Positions 20,850 through 31,345 of a DNA stretch of 54,049 bases are shown piece after piece (the first letter of the stretch is position 1; every line of letters starts with the position of its first letter). The translations under genes were made by a program, and so were the position numbers. Source of the stretch: Symbiodinium natans (taxonomy: Eukaryota; Sar; Dinophyceae; Suessiales; Symbiodiniaceae); NCBI GenBank assembly GCA_905221605.1, contig CAJNDS010000892.1, positions 1 through 54,049 on the forward strand, written 5' to 3'. Under the pieces are notes generated by a model, which worked only from the letters and a program-made list of their open reading frames with translations, was not told the origin of the DNA and made no database searches.

Positions 20850-21620
20850 GGAAATTCCCGAACTATTAAAACTTTTAAAACTATTAAAACTATTAAAACT
20901 ATTAAAACTATTAACAAGGCTTATTTTTAATAGTTTTAATAGTTCGGGAGGCTTTTTAAAAGTTGAAACGATTAAAACAATTAAAACTATTAAAAAGAAA
21001 CCTTTTTAATAGTTTTAATAGTTTGGGAGGCTTTTTAAAAGTTGAAATTATTAAAACTATTAAAACTATTAAAACTTAAAAAGGAAAAAGCCTGGCCTGG
21101 AGATTCCCGAACTTGTAAAGCTTTTAAAACTATTAAAACTATTAAAACTATTAAAAAGGTTTCTTTTTAATAGTTTTAATAGTTTTAATAGTTTCAACTT
21201 TTAAAAAGCCTCCCGAACTATTAAAACTATTAAAAAGAAGCAGTCTTAATAGTTTTAATAGTTTTAATAGTTTTAAAAGTTCAGGAATCTCCTGGGCAAG
21301 GCCGTTTCTTTTTAATGGTTTTAATAGTTTAGGAGGCTTTTTAAAAGTTGAAACTATTAAAACTATTAAAACTATTAAAAAGAAGCCTTTTTAATAGTTT
21401 TAATAGTTTTAATAGTTTTAAAAGTTTTAATAGTTTCAAAAGTTCAGGAATCTCCTGGCCAAGGCCGTTTCTTTTTAATAGTTTTAATAGTTTTGGAGGC
21501 TTTTTAAAAGTTGGAATTATTAAAACTATTAAAAGAAAATTGTTTTTAAAGTTTTAATAGTTTAGGATGCTTTTTTGAAAGTTCAAAACTATTAAAACTA
21601 TTAAAACTTTAATACAGAAA
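20850..21620. repeat. inverted arrays of the 9-mer TTTTAATAG
   Basis: Blocks of (TTTTAATAG)n and of its complement (CTATTAAAA)n alternate, separated by short GC-rich joints such as GGGAGGCTTTTTAAAAGTTG and CAGGAATCTCCTGG. Each neighbouring pair can fold into a long AT hairpin. An open frame inside (Phe/Ser/Asn-rich) is only a translation of the repeat. Confidence 0.92.
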
Positions 21621-21649
21621 GCAGCCATGTCAGATAGTACATAAAGGTT

Positions 21650-22545
21650 GCTCTTACATATATATATATATATGGACTATAGGGTCTATAGGGTCTATAG
21701 GATAGGGTTTTGAGTTTATCTAGGGCTTAGGGTTTATGGAATACGTACCGCTTGTTAAACCCCTTGATTCTTTGCCTATGACTGTCAGGGAGTGCGTGTT
21801 GACCTCCGGTTTGCCCTCACCTTTCAAAGTGCAAGAGCAGATAAGGGCGAACCGGTTTTTGAGAGTTCAGGGTTTAGGGTTTAGGGCTTAGGGTTCAGGG
21901 GCTTGGGGTTTCTGGCTAAGGGTAAGTTTTCAGGGTGTGAAGTGGCCGGGGGACTCTATGTGTTGGAGGAAACCCCCTCCCTGGTTGTGAGCAACTAAGA
22001 CCTCAGGAAAGAAGAGCACCCCCCAAAGCCCTAAACCCTAAACCCTAAAAACCCTAAACCCTAAAACCCTAAACCCTAAACCCTCCGAACGCTGCCAGGA
22101 TGAGAGCCCACTGAGTGTAGAGGAGATGCTGGAGTATCCCGAAGCCGAGGCCGTACCCCCAGGGATGTGCTCCTCCTGAGTAGGGTCTAGGGTTTAGAGT
22201 TTAGGGGTTTAGGGTTTATTGTTTAGGGTTCAGGGTTTAGGGTTTAGGGTTCAGGGTTTAGGGTTTAGGGTTTAGGGTTTAGGGTTTAGCGACAAGCCAT
22301 ATTGCACCCTATGAAGCTCAATCCGCCAGGGAAGGTGCCGCAATGAGAGACTCTAAGGTTGAAGAGCCTTGTGCTTTCTGAGCTCTTGTCGCAGAGTGTA
22401 AGGTTTAGGGTTTAGGGTTTAGGGTTTAGGGTTTAGGGTTTAGGGTTTAGGGTTCAGGGTTCAGGGTTCAGGGTTCAGGGTTCAGGGTTCAGGGTTCAGG
22501 GTTCAGGGTTCAGGGTTCAGAGTTTAGGGGTTGTAAAGCCCTCTA
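21650..22545. repeat. telomere-type repeat field, part 1
   Basis: After a (TA)n run at 21658-21673, degenerate TCTATAGGG units lead into telomere-type blocks. Plus-strand TTTAGGG occurs at about 21868-21905, 22182-22292 and 22398-22450, and CCCTAAA at 22034-22085. A homogeneous run of about ten TTCAGGG units lies at 22452-22520. Spacers of 90-150 bp between blocks are single-copy and have no gene. Confidence 0.9.
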
Positions 22546-23805
22546 AGCGGGCCCAGAACACTGTATTTGATGGCGACGCAGGAAGAATCGAACTAACATC
22601 TCTCGAGAGCTTGCGGTGTCTGAAGTTTTCTTGTAAGAACCCCCTCCTAGTACTAAAACCCCTTCGAAAATTTGGGTGGTCTTTATGCAAGGAGGGGGGG
22701 GGGTTACTATTTGGGGGAAGGGCTTACACCTCGAGTTTCCATGAGCATTTTTCCGGAGTATTGGGAAGGCGATGTGTAGTTTAGGTGTTGTGTGCTCTGT
22801 GCCAGGGTTGAGTCGGGGTTTAGGTGACAGTTTACACTCGCGTGCACAAGCGAAGATCCTTCAACCAGGACATGGTCGAAGATGCAAAGTCACGAGGGGT
22901 CATGAGCATGGACGTTGGGATACAAGGTAGGCCCATGGGATATGTGGTTATTTTCCTTTATTAGGTTTAAGAGGATCATATTTAGGCTAAATTTGCGGAG
23001 CTTTGAGATCATCGCCTCCCCGACTATTCGATCTCCCTTGTACGCCCGAAACCCCAAAACCTCAACCTCCTAATGATCCTCCAACTGATGTTCTCACGGC
23101 CTGATGTACTTCGAAATGCTAGAATGGCTTGTCCAAGTTCGGGACGATGGCGGGCGGAGTTGTTGGTGTTAGTGGTTTCCTAAACCCCCTGGAACCCGAA
23201 ACTCTCAACGCTAGAAACCCTGAACCTTAAAACTCGATTAGGGTTTAGGGTGGGCGAACAGCTTTGAAGCCTGACCAGGCTATCTTCAAGAGATTGCCCT
23301 TGGACGAGGATGGGCTAGTTTTTCTCCGGTCGGAAGACAACAGTCGACAAGCCAGAATACATCGCAAATCATGATCTTGTATAAGCAGCAGGCGTAAAGA
23401 TACATCATATAGCCATTTCAGCATAACTTTGAGATGGACCTACCAGGCTATTGGCTTCGAGTGTTTCTTTGGGGTAAGGGCATCAAATGGCCCCACTATT
23501 CTAACCCCCCAAATTAAGCCCCTGAACAACATCGAACGCCGAGACCTCTCAACGCTCAACCCCCGTGCAACACCCAAACACTAGGCCCCAAGCCCCTCGC
23601 CCAACGGCCCCTACCCTTACATTCCTGAAACTACAGTTGGGCTCGGAACACTCACTAATCGTCTTTCCTTATGGTCCCTACATTTTTTCCATTAAAAAAA
23701 AAAAAACTCTAAAGCCCTATCCTAACCATTCAGGCCCCTATGTTAGCCCCACGCCCTCAAGAATTCGGCTAGACAGGCCCTCAGTCGGTGAAGGGGTGGA
23801 AGCAG
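22546..23805. other. unique stretch within the telomeric field
   Basis: About 1.26 kb with only isolated telomere units (near 23240). No long frame. Contains a run of G at 22695-22704 and a run of A at 23694-23706. Confidence 0.6.
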
Positions 23806-25160
23806 AGGGTTCAGGGTTTAGGGTTTAGGGTTTAGGGTTTAGGGTTTAGGGTTTAGGGTTTAGGGTTTGAGGTTGGGGCTTCAAGTTTAGGGCTCAGGGC
23901 TCAGGGGGGTTTGTAGTGGTCAAGCTTGAGGGTTTAGGGTTTAGGGTTTAGGGTTTAGGGTTTGGGATTTCATGTGTTCAGCAAGAACTCACTGCCAGGA
24001 CGGTCGCCTGCCAAGCAAAGTCTTGGTGGAGGAGCCGAGGGCGGAGCTTAAGGTCCCAAAACCCTAAACCCTAAACCCTAAACCCTAAACCCTAAGCCCA
24101 CTTCTTCGCATGCCCCTGAAAATACCCTCATTCCCTGCTTGAAGGTGCAAGATTCCAGTAGGCAAGGAGAAGGGCATCCTTTGAGTTTTTGGAGGTTGCT
24201 CCGGTATAGGGTTCGTGCCAAAAAAGTGGCTGTGTCATGAGGTTTAGGGTTTAGGTTTTAGGGTTTAGGGTTTAGGGTTTAGGGTTTAGGGTTTAGGGTT
24301 TAGGGTTTAGGGTTTCAAGGTTGTAGGCGTACGGGTTGGGATGTTCCCCCTTAAGGTTTGGCGGTGATGCATCCCTGCCCGCACAGCCCATACGCCCGAA
24401 TCCTGAACCCTATGAGCCCATGAGCCCTAAAGCCCTAAAGCCCTAAACCCTAAACCCTAAACCCTAAACCCTAAACCGCGCAGGAGCTGACAAAACTCTC
24501 CTCAGAGGTCGGGGGGCCCAGGAGCTCAGGAGCGCGCAGGGGGCGCAGCTTTCCCGACCTCCTGAGGCCCCCTCAAGAAGTTTGGGGTTTTTATGTTTTT
24601 TTTTTTTTTTTTTTTTGTTTTTTTGCTTTTTTTTTGGGGGGGGGTTGTCTGGCCAACTACCTAAACCCAACCCTAAACCCTATACCCCAGACTCCTTTCA
24701 GCCCAAACTCTACATCAGCCCAACCTGAAACCCTGTAAGCCCGATGGAAGAAAGGGAATCTAAACACAAACCCGCCCCGGCCGAACAGAGGTCTCATTGT
24801 TCTTTGCCGAGAAGGTGCTTGAAAGCTCCCAGCCCATGAAGAGCCGATCGAAGCTGGTCAGGCGGGTTTTGGGTTTTGGGTTTTGGTTTAGGGTTTAGGG
24901 TTTAGGGTTGAGGGTTTAGGGTTTAGGTTTTAGGGTTTAGGGTTTAGGGTTTAAGGGTTTAAGGGTTTAAGGGTTTAGGGTTCGGGGGTCAGGGAGAGCT
25001 TTGGCTCTGAAGCACAGCTTGAAAGGCAGCCGTTGATGGGTCGAACTGGTTCCCTAAGAGGCTCGTATTCTTCAGCCAGGACACATGGCGGTTTAGGGTT
25101 TAGGGTTTAGGGTTTAGGGTTTAGGGTTTAGGGTTTAGGGTTTAGGGTTTAGGGTTTGTT
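23806..25160. repeat. telomere-type repeat field, part 2
   Basis: TTTAGGG blocks at 23808-23872, 23927-23970, 24239-24317, 24880-24985 and 25091-25157. CCCTAAA blocks at 24055-24097 and 24424-24476. Spacers are 50-400 bp. A T-rich/G-rich run lies at 24590-24645. A lone left end of the small fold-back family lies at about 24335-24356 (GGGATGTTCCCCCTTAAG). Confidence 0.9.
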
Positions 25161-26360
25161 TCAAGGATCGCCAGTGAGGTCGGCTGCGTGTTGGCACCCT
25201 AAAATCTACCTAGCCCGGGGAGGGAAGAAGGGGGGCGCTTCAATCCATCAGGGGACCATTATCAAAAGCCCCGAATAGTAGGATTCCCGTATAAGAAGGA
25301 CCCCAATCAGGTACCCCTCATACCCTAAACCCCCCAAATCAACCCTGAACGGTTTGAATGGTTCATAGACCTTGTATGGGAATTAGGTTCGTTAGGTTTG
25401 CAGGGTTCAGGGTCAGTGTTGGGGACTCGGGCCTTGGTCCTGTGTAACGTCTTCTGCGCTCAGAACTCAAAGATTTCATGGGGCTGTAGAGTATTGGCAC
25501 GTGGTCCTGAGCACAAAACAAGGCCGAACACCCTAAACCCGAAACCCTAAGCCCTAAACCCCAAACCCTAAAACCCTAAACCCTAAACCCTAAACCCTAT
25601 AAACCCTAATCCGTGCGGGTGAGCTTCCATTGCTGCACTTGGCTTGCAGTCTCTTGACGTGGCGCATCGAGCGCGACGACGCGCTGGGCACGCTCTTCTT
25701 TACCTTCTTGCTGCTGTTACTTGGCAGGCCAATGGTACCAATTTTGCCCCCCTTCCTAATTGTTTTGTTTTTCATCGAGAGGGTTTTAGGGTTCAGGGTT
25801 TAGGGTTTAGGGTTTAGCGTTTAGGGTTGAGGGTTAGGGTTTAGGGTTTAGGGCCCACCCAGACCCTTCTTTTTGGCTTAGCTTGGCTTGCACAGGGAAA
25901 CTGCGATGGCAGAGGGGCTGTTGGAGGAAGTTAGAAATGTTGGTGTTTGGACCCCCCAGTCGCACACCCCAACCCTCAATTTCTGCAATCCGTATCCCTA
26001 AACCCTCAACCCTAAACCCTAAACTCTAAACCCTAAACCCTAATCTCGAAGGCCTAAACCCTAAACCCTAAACCCTAAACCCTAAACCCTAAACCCTAAA
26101 CCCTAAACCCTAAACTATGGCTTTGCGCCAGCCCGAGGCTTGTGATGTACTTCCTGGTGCAGGCCAGGCCTTCCAAAGAGTTTAGAGCGTATGGTTTTTA
26201 GGGTTCAGGGTTCAGGGTTTAGAATTTAGTGTTTAGGGTTCAGGGTTTAGGATTTAGAGTTTCGGGTTTCGGGTGTTGGGTGTTGGGTGTAGAGTTTAGG
26301 GTTTAGGGTTCAGGGTTTCTAGTTTGGGGTTCAAGGTTTAGGGTTTGGGTTTAGTTTGTA
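25161..26360. repeat. telomere-type repeat field, part 3
   Basis: CCCTAAA blocks at 25531-25610 and 26000-26115, TTTAGGG blocks at 25783-25853 and a degenerate one at 26192-26345. The spacer at 25240-25320 carries ends resembling the fold-back elements. No gene. Confidence 0.88.
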
Positions 26361-26480
26361 TTGGGATGATCCCCCCTTATACTCACAGTCCTGAATAGGG
26401 ATTCTAATCGGGCGCACGATCATCCCTATTAAGGACTGTTAGTAAACCCTACACCCAAAACCCAAGAGGGAACATCCCAA
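26361..26480. mobile_element. small fold-back element, copy 1, split by telomeric sequence
   Basis: Left end TTGGGATGAT...CTTATACT and right end AACATCCCAA, with inner arms matching CTGAATAGGG / CCCTATTAAGGACTGTTAGT. Compared with the other copies, the right arm is interrupted at about 26443-26466 by CCCTACACCCAAAACCCAAG, a telomere-like stretch. No coding capacity, so MITE-like. Confidence 0.65.
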
Positions 26481-27180
26481 AGTATGTTTCATGTATCCTT
26501 CAAGCTGTCGAGGGTTGCGGCACCCGGGACCCGAAACTAGGCCAGAAAGGTTGTTAGGGTTTAGGGTTTTTGGGGTTTTTCGGTTTTTTAGGGTTTTGTA
26601 GGTTTTGTAGGTTTTTGAGGGTTTAAGCACCCCATAGGCTGAACTTAGGGGGCTTTCTATTTGCACAATTCTGAAGCTCTGAGAGCCTTTAGTTGCTGCC
26701 GAGCGAGGAAAACCTGCTGATCCACAGTCGCCAAAAAGCGGAAAGTGGTGTCGCACAATACATTTCTGCGCGGATCTCAGGAACCTGTCGCGGGCCCACA
26801 GGGTGCAGATAGACCAGTTCATATCTGTATCTATATCTATATCTATATCTCTATCTCTATCTCTATCTCTATCTCTCTCTATATATATACATATATGTAT
26901 TGACTGATGTAATATACAAGTGTAATATACAAGTGCAAATGTAGAAAAAACACGAGCGCATATATGTACACACACACATATATACACATATGCTTTACAC
27001 ACATAAATAAATAAATATATATATATATATATACATATATGTATATACCTATACGTATACATATTTCTGAACAAGCGCAAACACCGTCGGAGCCGGGGGT
27101 GGGCGAATGCGTGTATTCGTGATTGCTTGCTAAGAGCGAGTGTACATTTGCTTGTGGTCGGGGTTTTAGGATTTGAGTGC
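26481..27180. other. unique stretch with microsatellites
   Basis: Degenerate telomere-like units with extra T (TTTTTAGGGTTTTG) at 26551-26630, then unique DNA, then (TATC/CTAT)n at 26822-26890, mixed TA and CACACA runs at 26890-27065. The minus-strand open frame across this is repeat translation. Confidence 0.7.
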
Positions 27181-29195
27181 GCTTAGGCTAAATACCCTAA
27201 ACCCTAAACCCTAAACCTTAAACTTGGTACATGGACCCTTAGGGTCATGTAGGACCAAGGGCTGGATGTTTCTCGGCGGCTCCGGCTTCGTCAGCGGAGA
27301 AAAAAATGGTGGGTTGAGGGTTTAGGGTTTAGGGTTTAGGGTTTGGAGTTTTCCAGCTCATGAGGCCTACGGCGGCAGCTTGAATGGCCCATTCCTCCAC
27401 GAGCACGTCGCAGACGTGGCATCGTTTTGGAGCGGCTTGACCCTGAACCCTAAACCCTAAACCCTAAACCCTAAACAGCCTTAGACTCCTCAACCTTAAG
27501 CCCTAAACCTTAGACTCCCCCACCCCAAACCCCAAACCCCAAACCTCAAACCTCTGAGACTTAGCAGCTTTCGGTTCGGAGGGCGGTCAAGGGCCGGAGA
27601 AGGGTTTAGGGTTAGGGTTTAATTAGGGTGTAGGGTGCAGGGTGTAGGGTGTTTAGGGTATAGGGCTTAGGGTTTAGGGTTAGGGATTGAGGAGTGTGCA
27701 CGAAAAGGGAGCAGACGACGTAGGACCCCGTAGGCCCCCAACAGTCTGAACCCCCCTGGAACCATGGGCCCTTAGTATGGTCCCTTACCCTTGTTTATGA
27801 GGTTTCTCGGGTTTTAGGGGTTTAGTGGAAAGGGTTTTGGGGACCAAATGAACGCTAAAGTTGGGGTCCTATGCTCTCGACCACGATTCCTACCCTACCC
27901 TGTTACCAAGACTGGGCCGTGGATTCTGGTTTGCCATCCATCCTTGGCGCGCAACTTCGCTGTGATTATGGAAGAAGACCTACGAGGGGGACTGCCCTGA
28001 CTCCTTGTCAGGTTTGGGGTTTTGGGTTCTCAGGGAGGTTCGGGAGTCTAGCCCTAAACCCTAAACCCTAAACCCTAAACCCTAAACCCTTGTGTGGCTG
28101 AAGAGGGGCTTAGAACTCATTAAAGACTGGGAGCCCTCTGTCGCCCGCCCCGCTGTGAGCACATCACAAGCAAATGCCCAACCCCGGTTGGGGGTCAGGG
28201 CTGGGCCCTCAATTCCCACTGACAACTTCAGAATGGGGTTTAGGGTTTAGGGTTTAGGGTTTAGGGTTTAGGGTTTAGGGTTCAGGGTTTAGGGTTTAGG
28301 GTTTAGGGTTTAGGCTTTAGGGTCAGTTGGGGCGTTCTTTCTGTGGCGTTGTATAGTTCAACCTCGGGTCCTCAACCCGAAGCCCTCCCTAGACCTTGAA
28401 GCCCTCAGCCCGGAGCCCGAACCCTAAACCCTAAACCCTAAACCCTAAACCCTAAGCCCTAAGCCCTAAGCCCTAAGCCCTAAGCCCTAAGCCCTAAACC
28501 CTAAACTCTGGTGTTTGCAGCCGATTGCAGAGGCTTGGACTTAGGCCATGACAGGGAGAAGCCTTGGCAAACTCAACCCTAAACCCTAAACCCTAAACCC
28601 TAAACCCTGTGTAGGTGATCGGGTCCTCTAAGTTCCGTCTCAAGTCGCACCTGCTCTTCCTCACAGATCTGCCCAAGAAAGGCCCCAGCACTTTCCATTG
28701 TAGCTTCTACCCCAGTGTACTGCTTTGAATCGCAAGAAGAAATCCCTACATGACTTGAGGAATCTCCCTTTCTTGTTAAAGCTAATGTCATGGGTTTCCC
28801 TACTACCCTCTATACTACCGGGAACCTACAGTAGGGGCGGTAGTATAGAGGGGGACCCTAAACCCTAATTCCTAAACCCTAAACCCTAAACCCTAGACCC
28901 TAGACCCTAAACCCTAAACCCTAAACCCTAAACCCTAAACCCTAAACCCTAAACCCTAAACCCTAAACCCTAAACCCTAAACCCTAAACCCTAAACCCTT
29001 CCCTTTCTTGTTTACGCTCATGTGTTTGAAAGATCTGGGACCCAGGCCTTCCGTCGATGCCGCGGGTTTGACGCGGCTCCATGTGGCAGGCGCAGGGCTT
29101 CGGGGTGGGTTGGGGGGGGGGGGTTTAGGGTTTGGGGTTTGGGGTTTAGGGTTTAGGGTTTAGGGTTTAGGGTTTAGGGTTTAGGGTTCAGCAGC
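27181..29195. repeat. telomere-type repeat field, part 4
   Basis: CCCTAAA blocks at 27187-27222, 27438-27475, 28051-28090, 28424-28506 (with about six CCCTAAG units), 28576-28608 and 28855-28998 (the longest here). TTTAGGG blocks at 27317-27342, 27600-27690, 28236-28325 and 29122-29190. Spacers have no gene. Confidence 0.9.
28806..28852. repeat. perfect 15-bp inverted repeat beside a CCCTAAA block
   Basis: CCCTCTATACTACCG at 28806-28820 and its exact complement at 28838-28852, with a 17-nt loop. The right arm runs straight into the CCCTAAA block that begins at 28855. Confidence 0.92.
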
Positions 29196-30135
29196 TCCGG
29201 ATCGAGCAGTTTTATGGTAAATTTTATTTACGGCTCTGATATCACACCCACCCACCCAAAGAATCCCACAACATTGTGAAAATATAAGTTCAAGTATTCT
29301 CTAATCATCTCAGCTTCAAAGGCCTGTGCTTGATACGAACGCGGAGAACAAAAACACCTAAGATTCTTAATTGCCATTGCATCTCTTAGCCTCCCCAGGC
29401 CCCCAGGCCTTCAGGTGAAACCCTAACTGCAGGCCTTGAATCCATCTTGAAACCCTAAACCCCAGGCCTTGAGATCTGAGGCCCTGAAACCCTAAGCGCC
29501 AGGCCTTGAGGCACTGAAACCCTAAACCCCAGGCCCTGAGGCCTTGAAACCCTAAACCCCAAACCGTAAGCCACGAATTATGGGCCTGAAGCCGCGAATT
29601 ATGGGCCTTTAACCACGAATTATGGGCCTTAAACCACGAAAGCCTTAAGCCACGGATTATGGGCCTTAAACCACGCATTGTGGGCCTTAAGCCACGAATT
29701 ATGGGCCTGTAGCCACGAATTCTGGGCCTTAAGCCACGAACATTAAGGTTTGCTGGCAAAGTTTGTCTTGTTGCATTGCCTTGGCTGTGCGGCACAGTCA
29801 TCTCTGGTGCCAAGCTGTTGCAGGAGAACGCACTTCTCACTGAGGAGGTGCGTGCGCTGCAGGAGCAGGTCCACACACCTGCAGAACGAGCTCACTGCTG
29901 CGCAAGCTCCGACGCTGAGCAAGCGCCAAGCGCATCCGCCGAGTCCAGAAGCGCCCTCCCATTGGCCGCTGCTTGCATTTGCTGGGCAAGTGAAGACATG
30001 GCAGCATCATCGTGCCCCCCTGAGGCTTAACGGCCGGCATACAGGTGTAGAAGATTGGCAAAGCATCTGCGGACAGCATCGACTTGTCCTGGACTCTGGA
30101 CATGGAGGTTTAAGTTAGTATATGAAAGAGAGGTT
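29196..30135. repeat. two minisatellites and a unique block
   Basis: 29393-29565: about five copies of a ~30 bp unit joining CCAGGCCTTGAGGC to GAAACCCTAA, so each unit includes a telomere repeat. 29571-29738: about nine copies of a ~20 bp unit, GCCACGAATTATGGGCCTTA. 29745-30115 is single-copy and GC-rich, with overlapping short frames on both strands. One plus frame (LLQENALLTEEVRALQEQV at about 29815-29870) looks coiled-coil, so a gene fragment is possible. Confidence 0.75.
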
Positions 30136-30600
30136 TCGGGTTTAGGGTTTAGGGTTTAGGGTTTAGGGTTTACGGGGGGATGGGGGAGATTGAAGAGGCT
30201 TAGGCCTTAGGGTTCTCTAAGTGGCTTGAGGGGGCTTAGGGGGGTTTAGGCAGTTTAGGGCCCTAACCCTACACCCTACACCCTAGAGCCTAAACCCTAA
30301 ACCCTAACCCCTAAACCCCTAAACCCCTAAACCCTAAGCCCTAAACCCTAAACCCTAAACCCTAAACCCTAAACCCTAAACCCCAAACCCTAAACCCTAA
30401 ACCCTAAACCCTAAACCTATATCAGCCCTCCCCCTGATCCTCAGTCTCTTCGTTGTCCGCTTCCCGGCTGCTCTCCAGGCTCAAACGTACTACTTGGCGA
30501 CGTGATGCTGTCACACAAAGCGCAGGAGAGCAGGGAGTTGGGTTTTGGGTTTAGGGTTTAGGGTTTAGGATTTAGGGTTTAGGGTGGACATATTCTGGTT
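30136..30600. repeat. telomere-type repeat field, part 5
   Basis: TTTAGGG blocks at 30136-30172 and 30540-30590, and a long CCCTAAA block at 30260-30420 that includes CCCCTAAA and CCCCAAA variants. Confidence 0.9.
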
Positions 30601-30998
30601 TTCCGGGGGCAAGTATCCTCCCTAAGCCCCAAACCCGTAAACAAGCCCCTACAGTTCCATGATGTGCCTCATCGTTCCCAAGCCCGCCCCGAGATCTTCG
30701 AGGTTGAGGCAGCTGCGATGAGCGTTCTCGAGCTGCAGGTGTAGCAGGTTCTGGGCTTTCAAATCGCTAAGAAACCAGAGCCTTAACCATATCCACCTGG
30801 GCATTTTTTTGGTTATATACAACCCAAAAGAATACTAAACATATTACTTTTATTAAGATTCTGAGGGGAGTATAGCTGAGTCCTCAGACTTCCTGAGACG
30901 CCACTGAAGCCCTGTAGAGTGCTGCGCTTGCGAGGACGGCTCAGTAGAAACGCAGTGGCTGCTGCACACAGCCTCCGTGCGGATGCCAAGCCCATATT

Positions 30999-31122
30999 GA
31001 AGCAGGGTTTATGTTTCTGTTCTTGGTGAGTGTATATAAGGTTTCTGATTTAATATTGGTGAGTGTATATATATATATATGTGGTGTCCTTTTGGGGGTA
31101 CAAGAAATATAAACCCTGCTTC
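30999..31122. mobile_element. fold-back element with 20-bp terminal inverted repeats
   Basis: The left end GAAGCAGGGTTTATGTTTCT and the right end (complement GAAGCAGGGTTTATATTTCT) match in 19 of 20 positions. The interior is TA-rich with a (TA)n run. 124 bp, non-coding. The terminal repeat contains AGGGTTTA, which is itself telomere-like. Confidence 0.7.
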
Positions 31123-31171
31123 ATATACTGTTGAGGGGGTCTGAACATCTCCGTGCACTAAACCCTGAAAC

Positions 31172-31291
31172 TTGGGATGTTCCGCCCTGATACTATCAGT
31201 CTTAATAGGGAGTATAGTGCCCGCTACTAGAATCCCAATGAAGGAGTGCTAGTATAAATAAGGACTGTTAGTATAAGGGGTAACATCCCAA
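31172..31291. mobile_element. small fold-back element, copy 2
   Basis: The least damaged copy of the family: TTGGGATGTT at the left, AACATCCCAA at the right, and inner arms CAGTCTTAATAGGG and AAGGACTGTTAGTATAAGG. 120 bp, non-coding, MITE-like. Confidence 0.72.
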
Positions 31292-31345
31292 CCCTGAAAC
31301 CCAGCACTTTGCAGATTAGCAGTGCTAAGGGCGTGTTCATGGCGT

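Larger units (their letters stand above)
30601..31345. other. unique stretch holding two fold-back elements
   Basis: No gene. The two fold-back elements at 30999-31122 and 31172-31291 occupy most of the right half. Only stray telomere units are present. Confidence 0.6.

Noticed and set aside
20150-21620. CRISPR-like array
   Set aside because: The repeats have no unique spacers of constant length, unit types drift, and the setting is eukaryotic.
22560-22640. tRNA-like segment (minus strand, TTCGATTCTT followed by CCTGCGTCGCCA)
   Set aside because: The T-arm stem has two mismatches and no matching 5' acceptor strand is present about 70 bases upstream, so it is at most a relic.
26439-27080. 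213-codon minus-strand frame rich in Tyr, Ile and Asp
   Set aside because: Most of it translates TA, TATC and CACA microsatellites; the rest covers degenerate telomere units.
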